A stretch of DNA of 64,000 nucleotides from positions 84,442,861 to 84,506,860 of the forward strand of contig CM055316.2 in the NCBI GenBank assembly GCA_029255685.2. The letters are read 5' to 3'. Source of the DNA: Silene conica (Eukaryota > Streptophyta > Magnoliopsida > Caryophyllales > Caryophyllaceae). A program made the position numbers and the translations under genes. The notes beneath the pieces were generated by a model. It made no database searches. It was not told the origin of the DNA and worked only from the letters and a program-made list of their open reading frames with translations. Each line of letters opens with the position of its first letter. Within the stretch, counting starts at the first letter, position 1. Positions 11,700 through 25,130 of the stretch are shown here, piece by piece.

Positions 11700-13600
11700 A
11701 TGGTGCGAATTTCGAGAATTTTTATCCCGTGATCCCGTCGGCCTAAAAAACGTGGATAATAACCTTCAAAATCGGTTATTTTTGGCCGTTTTAGAACCCC
11801 GAAATATTTTTCCCTGAATCCTTGTCAAAAGGTTCATTATATTCTAAAATAAATATAGGATGCTCGAATTTTTCTCAAAACATCTTAGAATAGAAAATAA
11901 AACTTATTTTGTATATTTAAAATACGGCGTTTGAAATAATCTTTTGGTTTCTAAATGTATCTATTTTAAACCGTATACCAATTTTTTTCAACTTGGGTCA
12001 TTTTTTTATGGTATTAAGGTACTATGGTGTGAATTTCGAGAATTTTTATCCCGTGATCATGTCAGCCTAAAAAACGTGGATAATAACCTTCAAAATCGGT
12101 TATTTTCGGCCGTTTTAGAACCCCTCAATATTTTTTTCTGAATCCTTGTCTAAAGGTTCATTATATCCTATAATAAATATAGGATGCTCAAATTTTTCTC
12201 AAAACATCTTAGAATAGAAAATAAAACTTATTTTGTATATTTAAAACACGACGTTTGAAATAATCTTTTAGTTTCTAAATGTATCTATTTTTAAACGTAT
12301 ACCAATTTTTTCAACTTGGGTCATTTTATATGGTTTTAAGGTATTACGGTGCGAATTTCGAGAATTCTTATCCCGTGATCCCGTCGGCCTAAAAAACGTG
12401 GATAATAACCTTCAAAATCGGTTATTTTTGGCCGTTTTAGAACCCCGAAATATTTTTCCCTGAATCCTTGTCAAAAGGTTCATTATATTCTAAAATAAAT
12501 ATAGGATGCTCGAATATTTCTCAAAACATCTTAGAATAGAAAATAAAACTTATTTTGTATATTTAAAACACGACGTTTGAAATAAACTTTTGGTTTCTAA
12601 ATGTATCTATTTTAAACCGTATACCAATTTTTTCAACTTGGGTCATTTTTATATGGTATTAAGGTACAATGGTGTGAATTTCGAGAATTTTTATCCCGTG
12701 ATCATGTCAGCCTAAAAAACGTGGATAATAACCTTCAAAATCGGTTATTTTTGGCCGTTTTAGAACCCCGAAATATTTTTTTCTGAATCCTTGTCTAAAG
12801 GTTCATTATATCCTATAATAAATATAGGATGCTCAAATTTTTCTCAAAACATCTTAGAATAGAAAATAAAACTTATTTTGTATATTTAAAACACGACGTT
12901 TGAAATAATCTTTTAGTTTCTAAATGTATCTATTTTTAAACGTATACCAATTTTTTCAACTTGGGTCATTTTATATGGTTTTAAGGTACTACGGTGCGAA
13001 TTTCGAGAATTTTTATCCCGTGATCCCGTCGGCCTAAAAAACGTGGATAATAACCTTCAAAATCGGTTATTTTTGGCCGTTTTAGAACCCCGAAATATTT
13101 TTCCCTGAATCCTTGTCAAAAGGTTCATTATATTCTAAAATAAATATAGGATGCTCGAAGATTTCTCAAAACATCTTAGAATAGAAAATAAAACTTATTT
13201 TGTATATTTAAAACACGACGTTTGAAATAAACTTTTGGTTTCTAAATGTATCTATTTTAAACCGTATACCAATTTTTTCAACTTGGGTCATTTTTATATG
13301 GTATTAAGGTACTAATGTGTGAATTTCGAGAATTTTTATCCCGTGATCATGTCAGCCTAAAAAACGTGGATAATAACCTTCAAAATCGGTTATTTTTGGC
13401 CGTTTTAGAACCCCGAAATATTTTTTTCTGAATCCTTGTCTAAAGGTTCATTATATCCTATAATAAATATAGGATGCTCAAATTTTTCTCAAAACATCTT
13501 AGAATAGAAAATAAAACTTATTTTGTATATTTAAAACACGACGTTTGAAATAATCTTTTAGTTTCTAAATGTATCTATTTTTAAACGTATACCAATTTTT
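11700..13600. repeat. two-monomer (645-bp) higher-order repeat, three units
   Basis: The variant marker GATCATGTCAGCC occurs at 12055, 12700 and 13345, exactly 645 bp apart, alternating with GATCCCGTCGGCC monomers. One monomer of each pair lacks a T in the CATTTTATATGG stretch, which gives 645 and not 646. The block recurs at +5369 (17424, 18069, 18714) inside the second 16-monomer unit. Confidence 0.8.
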
Positions 13601-14759
13601 TCAACTTGAGTCATTTTTATATGGTTTTAAGGTACTACGGTGCGAATTTCGAGATTTTTTATCCCGTGATCCCGTCGGCCGAAAAAACGTGGATAATAAC
13701 GTTCAAAATCGGTTATTTATGGCCGTTTTAGAACCCTGAAATATTTTCCCCTGAATCCTTGTCTAAAGGTTCATTATATCCTATAATTAATATAGGATGC
13801 TCGAATTTTTCTCAAAACATCTTAGAATAGAAACTAAAACTTATTTTGTATATTTAAAACACGACGTTTGAAATAATCTTTTGGTTTCTAAATGTAGCTA
13901 TTTTAAACCGTATACCAATTTTTTCAACTTGCGTCATTTTTATATGGAATTAAGGTACTATGGTGTGAATTTCGAGAATTTTTATCCCGTGATCCCGTCG
14001 GCCTAAAAAACGTGGATAATAACCTTCAAAATCGGTTATTTTTGGCCGTTTTAGAACCCCAAAATATTTTTCCCTGAATCCTTGTCTAAAGGTTCATTAT
14101 ATCCTATAATAAATATAGGATGCTCGAATTTTTCTCAAAACATCTTAGAATAGAAAATAAAACTTATTGTGTATATTTAAAACACGACGTTTCAAATAAT
14201 CTTTTAGTTTCTAAATGTATCTATTTTCAACCGTATACCAATTTTTTTAACTTGGGTCATTTTTATATGGTTTTAAGGTACTATGGTGCGAATTTCGAGA
14301 TTTTTTATCCCGTGATCCCGTCGGCCTAAAAAACGTGGATAATAACCTTCAAAATCGGTTATTTATGGCCGTTTTAGAACCCCGAAATATTTTTCCCTGA
14401 ATCCTTGTCTAAAGGTTCATTATATCCTATGATAAATATAGGATGCTCGAATTTTTCTCAAAACATCTTAAAATAGAAAATAAAACTTATTTTGTATATT
14501 TAAAACACGACGTTTGAAATAATCTTTTGGTTTCCAAATGTATCTATTTTAAACTGTATACCAATTTTTTCAACTTGGGTCATTTTTATATGATATTAAG
14601 GTACTACGGTGCGAATTTCGAGATTTTTTATCCCGTGATCCCGCCGGCCGAAAAAACGTGGATAATAACCTTCAAAATCGGTTATTTATGGCCGTTTTAG
14701 AACCCGAAATATTTTTCCCTGAATCCTTGTTTAAAGGTTCATTATATCCTATAATAAAT

Positions 14760-14955
14760 CAGTAAGTCTTGCTTGCGACGGATCACTATTTGTGATGGAT
14801 ATTTTGTGAAATAAAATGGATAGAAAATGAGTTAGTGAAGAAAGGGGACCACATGAATAGTGTTGGATAGAGAAAAAAAGTGGGTATTTTGTTAGAGAAA
14901 ACGGTATCTGTCGCAAGCTTGCGACGGATAATGCCGTTGCAAATAAGAATTTGTG
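14760..14955. mobile_element. Mutator-type MITE, copy 3
   Basis: Same element and flanks, 5369 bp downstream of copy 2, within the second 16-monomer unit. Confidence 0.8.
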
Positions 14956-17900
14956 ATAATAAATATAGGATGCTCGAATTTTTTCTCAAAATATCTTAGA
15001 ATAGAAACTAAAACTTATTTTGTATATTTAAAACACGACGTTTGAAATAATTTTTTGGTTTCTAAATGTATCTATTTTAAACCGTATACCAATTTTTTCA
15101 ACTTGGGTCATTTTATATGGTACTAAGGTACTATGGTGCGAATTTCGATAATTTTTATCCCGTGATCCCGTCGGCCTAAAAAACGTGGATAATAACCTTC
15201 AAAATCGGTTATTTTTGGCCGTTTTAGAACCCCGAAATATTTTTCCCTGAATCCTTGTCAAAAGGTTCATTATATTCTATAATAAATATAGGATGCTCGA
15301 ATTTTTCTCAAAACATCTTAGAATAGAAAATAAAACTTATTTTGTATATTTAAAACACGACGTTTGAAATAATCTTTTAGTTTCTAAATGTATTTATTTT
15401 AAACCGTATACCAATTTTTTCAACTTGGGTCATTTTTATATGTTTTTAAGGTACTATGGTGCGAATTTCGAGATTTTTTATCCCGTGATCCCGTCGGCCT
15501 AAAAACGTGGATAATAACCTTCAAAATCGGTTATTTATGGCCGTTTTAGAACCCCGAAATATTTTTCCCTGAATCCTTGTCTAAAGGTTCATTATATCCT
15601 ATAATAAATATAGGATGCTCGAATTTTTCTCAAAACATCTTAGAATAGAAAATAAAACTTATTGTTGTATATTTAAAACACGACGTTTGAAATAATCTTT
15701 TAATTTCTAAATGTATCTATTTTTAAACGTATACCAATTTTTTCAACTTGGGTCATTTTATATAGTTTTAAGGTACTACGGTGCGAACTTCGAGAATTTT
15801 TATCCCGTGATCCCGTCGGCCTAAAAAACGTGGATAATAACCTTCAAAATCGGTTATTTTTGGCCGTTTTAGAACCCCGAAATATTTTTCCCTGAATCCT
15901 TGTCAAAAGGTTCATTATATTCTAAAATAAATATAGGATGCTCGAATATTTCTCAAAACATCTTAGAATAGAAAATAAAACTTATTTTGTATATTTAAAA
16001 CACGACGTTTGAAATAAACTTTTGGTTTCTAAATGTATCTATTTTAAACCGTATACCAATTTTTTCAACTTGGGTCATTTTTATATGGTATTAAGGTACT
16101 ATGGTGTGAATTTCGAGAATTTTTATCCCGTGATCATGTCAGCCTAAAAAACGTGGATAATAACCTTCAAAATCGGTTATTTTTGGCCGTTTTAGAACCC
16201 CGAAATATTTTTTTCTGAATCCTTGTCTAAAGGTTCATTATATCCTATAATAAATATAGGATGCTCGAATTTTTCTCAAAACATATTAGAATAGAAAATA
16301 AAACTAATTTTCTATATTTAAAACACGACGTTTGAAATAATCTTTTGCTTTCCAAATGTATCTATTTTAAACCGTATACCAATTTTTTCAATTTGGGTCA
16401 TTTCTATATGGTATTAAGGTACTATGGTGCGAATTTCGAGAATTTTTATCCCGTGATCCCGTCGTCCTAAAAAACGTGGATAATAACCTTCAAAATCGGT
16501 TATTTTTGGCCGTTTTAGAACCCCGAAATATTTTTCTCTCAATCCTTGTCTAAAGGTTCATTATATCCTATAATAAATATAGGATGCTCGAATTTTTCTC
16601 AAAACATCTTAGAATAGAAAATAAAACTTATTTTGTATATTTAAAACACGACGTTTGAAATAATCTTTTGGTTTCAAAATGTATCTATTTTAAACCGTAT
16701 ACCAATTTTTTCAACTTGGGTCATTATTATATGGTATTAAGTTACTATGGTGCGAATTTCGAGAATTTTTATCCCGTGATCCCGTCGGCATAAAAAACGT
16801 GGATAATAACTTTCAAAATCGGTTATTTTTGGCCGTTTTAGAACCCCGAAATATTTTTTCCTGAATCCTTGTCTAAAGGTTCATTATATCCTATAATAAA
16901 TATAGGATGCTCGAATTTTTCTCAAAACATCTTAGAATAGAAACTAAAACTTATTTTGTATATTTAAAACACGATGTTTGAAATAATCTTTTAGTTTCTA
17001 AATGTATCTATTTTTAACCGTATACCAATTTTTTCAACTTGGGTCATTTTATATGGTATTAAGGTACTATGGTGCGAATTTCGAGAATTTTTATCCCGTG
17101 ATCCCGTCGGCCTAAAAAACGTGGATAATAACCTTCAAAATCGGTTATTTTTGGCCGTTTTAGAACCCCGAAATATTTTTCCCTGAATCCTTGTCAAAAG
17201 GTTCATTATATTCTAAAATAAATATAGGATGCTCGAATTTTTCTCAAAACATCTTAGAATAGAAAATAAAACTTATTTTGTATATTTAAAATACGGCGTT
17301 TGAAATAATCTTTTGGTTTCTAAATGTATCTATTTTAAACCGTATACCAATTTTTTTCAACTTGGGTCATTTTTTTATGGTATTAAGGTACTATGGTGTG
17401 AATTTCGAGAATTTTTATCCCGTGATCATGTCAGCCTAAAAAACGTGGATAATAACCTTCAAAATCGGTTATTTTCGGCCGTTTTAGAACCCCTCAATAT
17501 TTTTTTCTGAATCCTTGTCTAAAGGTTCATTATATCCTATAATAAATATAGGATGCTCAAATTTTTCTCAAAACATCTTAGAATAGAAAATAAAACTTAT
17601 TTTGTATATTTAAAACACGACGTTTGAAATAATCTTTTAGTTTCTAAATGTATCTATTTTTAAACGTATACCAATTTTTTCAACTTGGGTCATTTTATAT
17701 GGTTTTAAGGTATTACGGTGCGAATTTCGAGAATTCTTATCCCGTGATCCCGTCGGCCTAAAAAACGTGGATAATAACCTTCAAAATCGGTTATTTTTGG
17801 CCGTTTTAGAACCCCGAAATATTTTTCCCTGAATCCTTGTCAAAAGGTTCATTATATTCTAAAATAAATATAGGATGCTCGAATATTTCTCAAAACATCT

Positions 17901-20128
17901 TAGAATAGAAAATAAAACTTATTTTGTATATTTAAAACACGACGTTTGAAATAAACTTTTGGTTTCTAAATGTATCTATTTTAAACCGTATACCAATTTT
18001 TTCAACTTGGGTCATTTTTATATGGTATTAAGGTACAATGGTGTGAATTTCGAGAATTTTTATCCCGTGATCATGTCAGCCTAAAAAACGTGGATAATAA
18101 CCTTCAAAATCGGTTATTTTTGGCCGTTTTAGAACCCCGAAATATTTTTTTCTGAATCCTTGTCTAAAGGTTCATTATATCCTATAATAAATATAGGATG
18201 CTCAAATTTTTCTCAAAACATCTTAGAATAGAAAATAAAACTTATTTTGTATATTTAAAACACGACGTTTGAAATAATCTTTTAGTTTCTAAATGTATCT
18301 ATTTTTAAACGTATACCAATTTTTTCAACTTGGGTCATTTTATATGGTTTTAAGGTACTACGGTGCGAATTTCGAGAATTTTTATCCCGTGATCCCGTCG
18401 GCCTAAAAAACGTGGATAATAACCTTCAAAATCGGTTATTTTTGGCCGTTTTAGAACCCCGAAATATTTTTCCCTGAATCCTTGTCAAAAGGTTCATTAT
18501 ATTCTAAAATAAATATAGGATGCTCGAAGATTTCTCAAAACATCTTAGAATAGAAAATAAAACTTATTTTGTATATTTAAAACACGACGTTTGAAATAAA
18601 CTTTTGGTTTCTAAATGTATCTATTTTAAACCGTATACCAATTTTTTCAACTTGGGTCATTTTTATATGGTATTAAGGTACTAATGTGTGAATTTCGAGA
18701 ATTTTTATCCCGTGATCATGTCAGCCTAAAAAACGTGGATAATAACCTTCAAAATCGGTTATTTTTGGCCGTTTTAGAACCCCGAAATATTTTTTTCTGA
18801 ATCCTTGTCTAAAGGTTCATTATATCCTATAATAAATATAGGATGCTCAAATTTTTCTCAAAACATCTTAGAATAGAAAATAAAACTTATTTTGTATATT
18901 TAAAACACGACGTTTGAAATAATCTTTTAGTTTCTAAATGTATCTATTTTTAAACGTATACCAATTTTTTCAACTTGAGTCATTTTTATATGGTTTTAAG
19001 GTACTACGGTGCGAATTTCGAGATTTTTTATCCCGTGATCCCGTCGGCCGAAAAAACGTGGATAATAACGTTCAAAATCGGTTATTTATGGCCGTTTTAG
19101 AACCCTGAAATATTTTCCCCTGAATCCTTGTCTAAAGGTTCATTATATCCTATAATTAATATAGGATGCTCGAATTTTTCTCAAAACATCTTAGAATAGA
19201 AACTAAAACTTATTTTGTATATTTAAAACACGACGTTTGAAATAATCTTTTGGTTTCTAAATGTAGCTATTTTAAACTGTATACCAATTTTTTCAACTTG
19301 CGTCATTTTTATATGGAATTAAGGTACTATGGTGTGAATTTCGAGAATTTTTATCCCGTGATCCCGTCGGCCTAAAAAACGTGGATAATAACCTTCAAAA
19401 TCGGTTATTTTTGGCCGTTTTAGAACTCCAAAATATTTTTCCCTGAATCCTTGTCTAAAGGTTCATTATATCCTATAATAAATATAGGATGCTCGAATTT
19501 TTCTCAAAACATCTTAGAATAGAAAATAAAACTTATTGTGTATATTTAAAACACGACGTTTCAAATAATCTTTTAGTTTCTAAATGTATCTATTTTCAAC
19601 CGTATACCAATTTTTTTAACTTGGGTCATTTTTATATGGTTTTAAGGTACTATGGTGCGAATTTCGAGATTTTTTATCCCGTGATCCCGTCGGCCTAAAA
19701 AACGTGGATAATAACCTTCAAAATCGGTTATTTATGGCCGTTTTAGAACCCCGAAATATTTTTCCCTGAATCCTTGTCTAAAGATTCATTATATCCTATA
19801 ATAAATATAGGATGCTCGAATTTTTCTCAAAACATCTTAAAATAGAAAATAAAACTTATTTTGTATATTTAAAACACGACGTTTGAAATAATCTTTTGGT
19901 TTCCAAATGTATCTATTTTAAACTGTATACCAATTTTTTCAACTTGGGTCATTTTTATATGGTATTAAGGTACTACGGTGCGAATATCGAGATTTTTTAT
20001 CCCGTGATCCCGTCGGCCGAAAAAACGTGGATAATAACCTTCAAAATCGGTTATTTATGGCCGTTTTAGAACCCGAAATATTTTTCCCTGAATCCTTGTT
20101 TAAAGGTTCATTATATCCTATAATAAAT

Positions 20129-20324
20129 CAGTAAGTCTTGCTTGCGACGGATCAATATTTGTGATGGATATTTTGTGAAATAAAATGGATAGAAAATGAG
20201 TTAGTGAAGAAAGGGGACCACATGAATAGTGTTGGATAGAGAAAAAAAGTGGGTATTTTGTTAGAGAAAACGGTATCTGTCGCAAGCTTGCGACGGATAA
20301 TGCCGTTGCAAATAAGAATTTGTG
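20129..20324. mobile_element. Mutator-type MITE, copy 4
   Basis: Same element and flanks, in the first 1497-bp unit. It has one base difference from the others near its left end (GATCAATAT for GATCACTAT). Confidence 0.8.
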
Positions 20325-21625
20325 ATAATAAATATAGGATGCTCGAATTTTTTCTCAAAATATCTTAGAATAGAAACTAAAACTTATTTTGTATATTTAA
20401 AACACGACGTTTGAAATAATCTTTTAGTTTCTAAATGTATCTATTTTTAAACGTATACCAATTTTTTCAACTTGAGTCATTTTTATATGGTTTTAAGGTA
20501 CTACGGTGCGAATTTCGAGATTTTTTATCCCGTGATCCCGTCGGCCGAAAAAACGTGGATAATAACCTTCAAAATCGGTTATTTATGGCCGTTTTAGAAC
20601 CCTGAAATATTTTCCCCTGAATCCTTGTCTAAAGGTTCATTATATCCTATAATTAATATATGATGCTCGAATTTTTCTCAAAACATCTTAGAATAGAAAC
20701 TAAAACTTATTTTGTATATTTAAAACACGACGTTTGAAATAATCTTTTGGTTTCTAAATGTAGCTATTTTAAACTGTATACCAATTTTTTCAACTTGCGT
20801 CATTTTTATATGGAATTAAGGTACTATGGTGTGAATTTCGAGAATTTTTATCCCGTGATCCCGTCGGCCTAAAAAACGTGGATAATAACCTTCAAAATCG
20901 GTTATTTTTGGCCGTTTTAGAACTCCAAAATATTTTTCCCTGAATCCTTGTCTAAAGGTTCATTATATCCTATAATAAATATAGGATGCTCGAATTTTTC
21001 TCAAAACATCTTAGAATAGAAAATAAAACTTATTGTGTATATTTAAAACACGACGTTTCAAATAATCTTTTAGTTTCTAAATGTATCTATTTTCAACCGT
21101 ATACCAATTTTTTTAACTTGGGTCATTTTTATATGGTTTTAAGGTACTATGGTGCGAATTTCGAGATTTTTTATCCCGTGATCCCGTCGGCCTAAAAAAC
21201 GTGGATAATAATCTTCAAAATCGGTTATTTATGGCCGTTTTAGAACCCCGAAATATTTTTCCCTGAATCCTTGTCTAAAGATTCATTATATCCTATAATA
21301 AATATAGGATGCTCGAATTTTTCTCAAAACATCTTAAAATAGAAAATAAAACTTATTTTGTATATTTAAAACACGACGTTTGAAATAATCTTTTGGTTTC
21401 CAAATGTATCTATTTTAAACTGTATACCAATTTTTTCAACTTGGGTCATTTTTATATGGTATTAAGGTACTACGGTGCGAATATCGAGATTTTTTATCCC
21501 GTGATCCCGTCGGCCGAAAAAACGTGGATAATAACCTTCAAAATCGGTTATTTATGGCCGTTTTAGAACCCGAAATATTTTTCCCTGAATCCTTGTTTAA
21601 AGGTTCATTATATCCTATAATAAAT

Positions 21626-21821
21626 CAGTAAGTCTTGCTTGCGACGGATCACTATTTGTGATGGATATTTTGTGAAATAAAATGGATAGAAAATGAGTTA
21701 GTGAAGAAAGGGGACCACATGAATAGTGTTGGATAGAGAAAAAAAGTGGGTATTTTGTTAGAGAAAACGGTATCTGTCGCAAGCTTGCGACGGATAATGC
21801 CGTTGCAAATAAGAATTTGTG
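21626..21821. mobile_element. Mutator-type MITE, copy 5
   Basis: Same element and flanks, 1497 bp downstream of copy 4, in the second 4-monomer unit. No copy of this MITE occurs right of the CACTA element. Confidence 0.8.
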
Positions 21822-23796
21822 ATAATAAATATAGGATGCTCGAATTTTTTCTCAAAATATCTTAGAATAGAAACTAAAACTTATTTTGTATATTTAAAAC
21901 ACGACGTTTGAAATAATTTTTTGGTTTCTAAATGTATCTATTTTAAACCGTATACCAATTTTTTCAACTTGGGTCATTTTATATGGTATTAAGGTACTAT
22001 GGTGCGAATTTCGATAATTTTTATCCCGTGATCCCGTCGGCCTAAAAAACGTGGATAATAACCTTCAAAATCGGTTATTTTTGGCCGTTTTAGAACCCCG
22101 AAATATTTTTCCCTGAATCCTTGTCAAAAGGTTCATTATATTCTATAATAAATATAGGATGCTCGAATTTTTCTCAAAACATCTTAGAATAGAAAATAAA
22201 ACTTATTTTGTATATTTAAAACACGACGTTTGAAATAATCTTTTAGTTTCTAAATGTATTTATTTTAAACCGTATACCAATTTTTTCAACTTGGGTCATT
22301 TTTATATGTTTTTAAGGTACTATGGTGCGAATTTCGAGATTTTTTATCCCGTGATCCCGTCGGCCTAAAAACGTGGATAATAACCTTCAAAATCGGTTAT
22401 TTATGGCCGTTTTAGAACCCCGAAATATTTTTCCCTGAATCCTTGTCTAAAGGTTCATTATATCCTATAATAAATATAGGATGCTCGAATTTTTCTCAAA
22501 ACATCTTAGAATAGAAAATAAAACTTATTTTGTATATTTAAAACACGACGTTTGAAATAATCTTTTTGTTTTTAAATGTATCTATTTTAAACTGTATACC
22601 AATTTTTTCAACTTGGGTCATTTTTATATGGTATTAAGGTACTATGGTAGGAATTTCGAGAATTTTTATCCCGTGATCCCGTCGACCTAAAAACGTGGAT
22701 AATAACCTTCAAAATCGGTTATTTTTGGCCGTTTTAAAACCCTGAAATATTTTTCCCTGAATCCTTGTCTAAAGGTTCATTATATCCTATAATACACTAC
22801 TACAAAAAGAGACCTAATGCAACATTTTGTGTGCAACACTTACGCGTTGTGTTGCAATTTTTACTTAATTATGCAACGCTTTATTTAAAAATGTTGCTTA
22901 TTATCTACATAATGCATCACTTTAAGGTAAGTGTTGCAATATATTACTTTAATTGCAACATTCTTATACAATTGTTGCATTTTCTAGCAACACTTGTGCA
23001 ACACTTTCGTCACATACATATTTGTAAGCAATTTAAAACCCTAATATATATATATATACGTATCTCTAAAATTTTCCAATTAATTTCGTTTAACCGCTTA
23101 AACTTTTCAATTAAAATAAAAAAACAATTTGAAATTGGGTAAAACAATTCAGCCATTTCGTTTTAGCGCTATAATGAAATTTGGTAAAAAAAAACTAAGC
23201 GCCTAATTAAATCACCCTAATAAGCTAATTAAACCCTAGCTAATTAATTATAATACTTCTAATTATAAACGCTTAACATAACAATTATACAGTACCATCT
23301 TCATCCTGCGTTCATCGTCATTCCCAGAAACAAAAACCAAAAAAAACTCCATCAGCGGTTTGATTTTCACGCGATATTCATCCTATTTCAACTTTGATTC
23401 TTACTCAGCCGGCGAAATTCATATTCAGTATAATTGATTGGGATTTCTGATAGGTATGATACTTCAATTTCAATTATTGTTATCATTTTGTTATTATCTC
23501 AATTCAATTGTTGTTTATCTATCCGTCCCTGCATATAATCATATTCGTATTATGACAATGTTATTATTTCAATTAAATTGTTGTTTCATCTATTCGGATT
23601 GTTGTTTCATCTATGCCTATGAAGCTCTGCCTTTCGTTTTAATGCTTATCTGCCTTTCGTTTTAATGCCTATTTATCGTAGATTCGTATGAAGTTTTTTT
23701 TTTGACGAAAGGTAAGTAATTGTTGCTTAGGGATGGTCTAAGTATAATTTGTGATAGTGAATTAGACGAAGTGGGTAGAATTGGAAGAGAGGAAGA

Positions 23797-23889
23797 ATGG
23801 GAGCAGCAGAAGAACAAGTTGTAGGAGAGAAATCAACTACTCATCCTCCTCTAAGTCACGCCCAATTTCTCTCATGGAAACGCCAGAAG
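23797..23889 (+). pseudogene. exon-like fragment inside the CACTA element
   Basis: An ATG-initiated 31-codon frame (MGAAEEQVVGEKS, later PPLSHAQFLSWKRQK) runs without a stop into a good donor (AAG then GTACTT). It follows a UTR-like stretch (about 23290-23420). It looks like the first coding exon either of the element's own gene or of a host gene picked up by the element. The LSHAQFLSWKRQK motif recalls the FLxWKR(K)K motif seen in several plant proteins, but I cannot assign a family. No matching second exon was recognised. Confidence 0.4.
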
Positions 23890-24413
23890 GTACTTTCCGT
23901 TTTCTACTCCTTCTTCTTCTTCATCTGGGATTTGTGGCTCATGTAATATACGCCTATTTCACCTGCTTCTCTAATTTTAATTAGGTTTACCCTTAACTAT
24001 TCTATTCTAAATGTACTTCCACCATTTTTTGAGCACGTACAACTCCTGTTTCCGCCACTGCTTATATCCTCAATATTAGGTTTCAATTATAAGTTCTGCT
24101 CCATGTTTTCGCCTTCATAGGATTCAATTTTCTGTTATCGAATTACAGTCATTTGAGACCGCTGCTTTAGTTAGTAATTATGTGACTTAGTGAGGCCAAA
24201 AGTGTGGTTATATACTTTCATATGATTTATTTTCTTTTCGGTTAAAAACATAGCTGATTTTCCATGGATTTTTAGTTTTCCTGATAAAACTGGATACCCT
24301 TCTGCCACTTCTGTGAGGGGGATGGCTAATTTACATTCTTAGTTTAAACAATCGGGTCTTTGGCATGCGCAAGCCTGGCTATGAGACAATAGCCAAAACG
24401 CTTGAGTCTGCAG

Positions 24414-24593
24414 ACAAAATATATAGTGCCGGAAGAAGGTAAAGACTGGGTAATGAAGACTATTAGAGATTCATGGAGAGTCTACAAAAGTCATTTCAAG
24501 AAAAAGCATTTCTACGCCTATAAAGATGATAATGGTTGTTATAGGACTAAAACTCTGTGTTTTGAGGACGACATTAGAGTAAGGCAGTTTTAA
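24414..24593 (+). pseudogene. En/Spm (Ptta-type) transposase fragment
   Basis: After a CTGCAG acceptor-like site, a 59-residue frame reads TKYIVPEEGKDWVMKTIRDS, then WRVYKSHFKKKHFYAYKDD, and ends in TAA. This fits the conserved region of plant En/Spm-type transposase-like proteins (pattern (V/I)PE...WV..TIRD(S/A)WR.YK...K..(H/Y)F..YKD). Only this domain piece is visible, so the gene is a remnant. Its presence supports the CACTA assignment. Confidence 0.6.
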
Positions 24594-24689
24594 ATTCTTA
24601 TTTCATGTACATCAGAATCAAAAACATAGCCTCCTTTTCAAAACTACTAAGGACCAAATTTTTCCAGTGACTCAGATTCACAAGTGAAC

Positions 24690-25130
24690 CCCTGTATCAT
24701 TCATCATATTCAGCCATCCACGATGTTGTCATTCTTCCTGATGCTGAGTTTAGCAGCAGCTCTCTATTCTTCACCTCCTGCTGGATCATATCGGACAGGT
24801 TCTTGGGCATAATCAGTCTTGCATTGTTTCTTGCTGCCATATGAAATAATAACATGCAGTCCAGATCAAGGTATGCAGTTGGTAATTCAGTGATTTCATT
24901 TCATTTTGTCTCCTCATTCTATCTTGTATTTTAATCCCACACCAGTTTTCAATGTGCTGCAACACAGATCTGATGTAGTCACAGTTAAAAACAGATGATC
25001 CTCAGTTTCTGATTTCTTCTCACAAATGCAGTAGTACTGATCCTGACTATATCCAAGCTGGCATAATTTATCGCTCAGAATCAAACCATTGTTTATGATC
25101 AGCCAAGTAATAAAAGCATATTTGGGAGTG
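24690..25130 (-). mobile_element. L1-type LINE fragment (ORF2 C-terminal part) nested in the CACTA element
   Basis: On the minus strand, from about 25125, a frame reads NTPKYAFITWLIINNGLILS, then DKLCQLGYSQDQYYCICEKK, then SETEDHLFLTV. This is the zinc-finger segment (zf-RVT) that follows reverse transcriptase in plant L1 elements (PK.AF..WL...; C..C....E...HLF). Further along, 24860-24700 encodes RNNARLIMPKNLSDMIQQEV in another frame, typical of the ORF2 tail, so at least one frameshift separates them. There is no reverse-transcriptase core and no 5' part: a truncated, dead copy. Confidence 0.7.

Larger units (their letters stand above)
8175..18912. repeat. higher-order repeat: two copies of a 16-monomer unit of 5369 bp
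   Basis: Sequence from about 8175 recurs at +5369 (boundary about 13544) with very few differences. The length equals sixteen monomers plus one MITE with its duplication. A third, partial copy starts near 18913. The unit includes much of the second 3433-bp copy, so it arose after that duplication or from an overlapping exchange. Confidence 0.85.
18905..21898. repeat. higher-order repeat: two copies of a 4-monomer unit of 1497 bp
   Basis: Sequence at 18905-20401 recurs at 20402-21898. The length is four monomers plus one MITE with its 9-bp duplication. Both copies share private variants absent from the earlier units (for example AGAACTCCAAAA and AAGATTCATTA), so this duplication is later than, and local to, the right end of this block. 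Confidence 0.85.
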
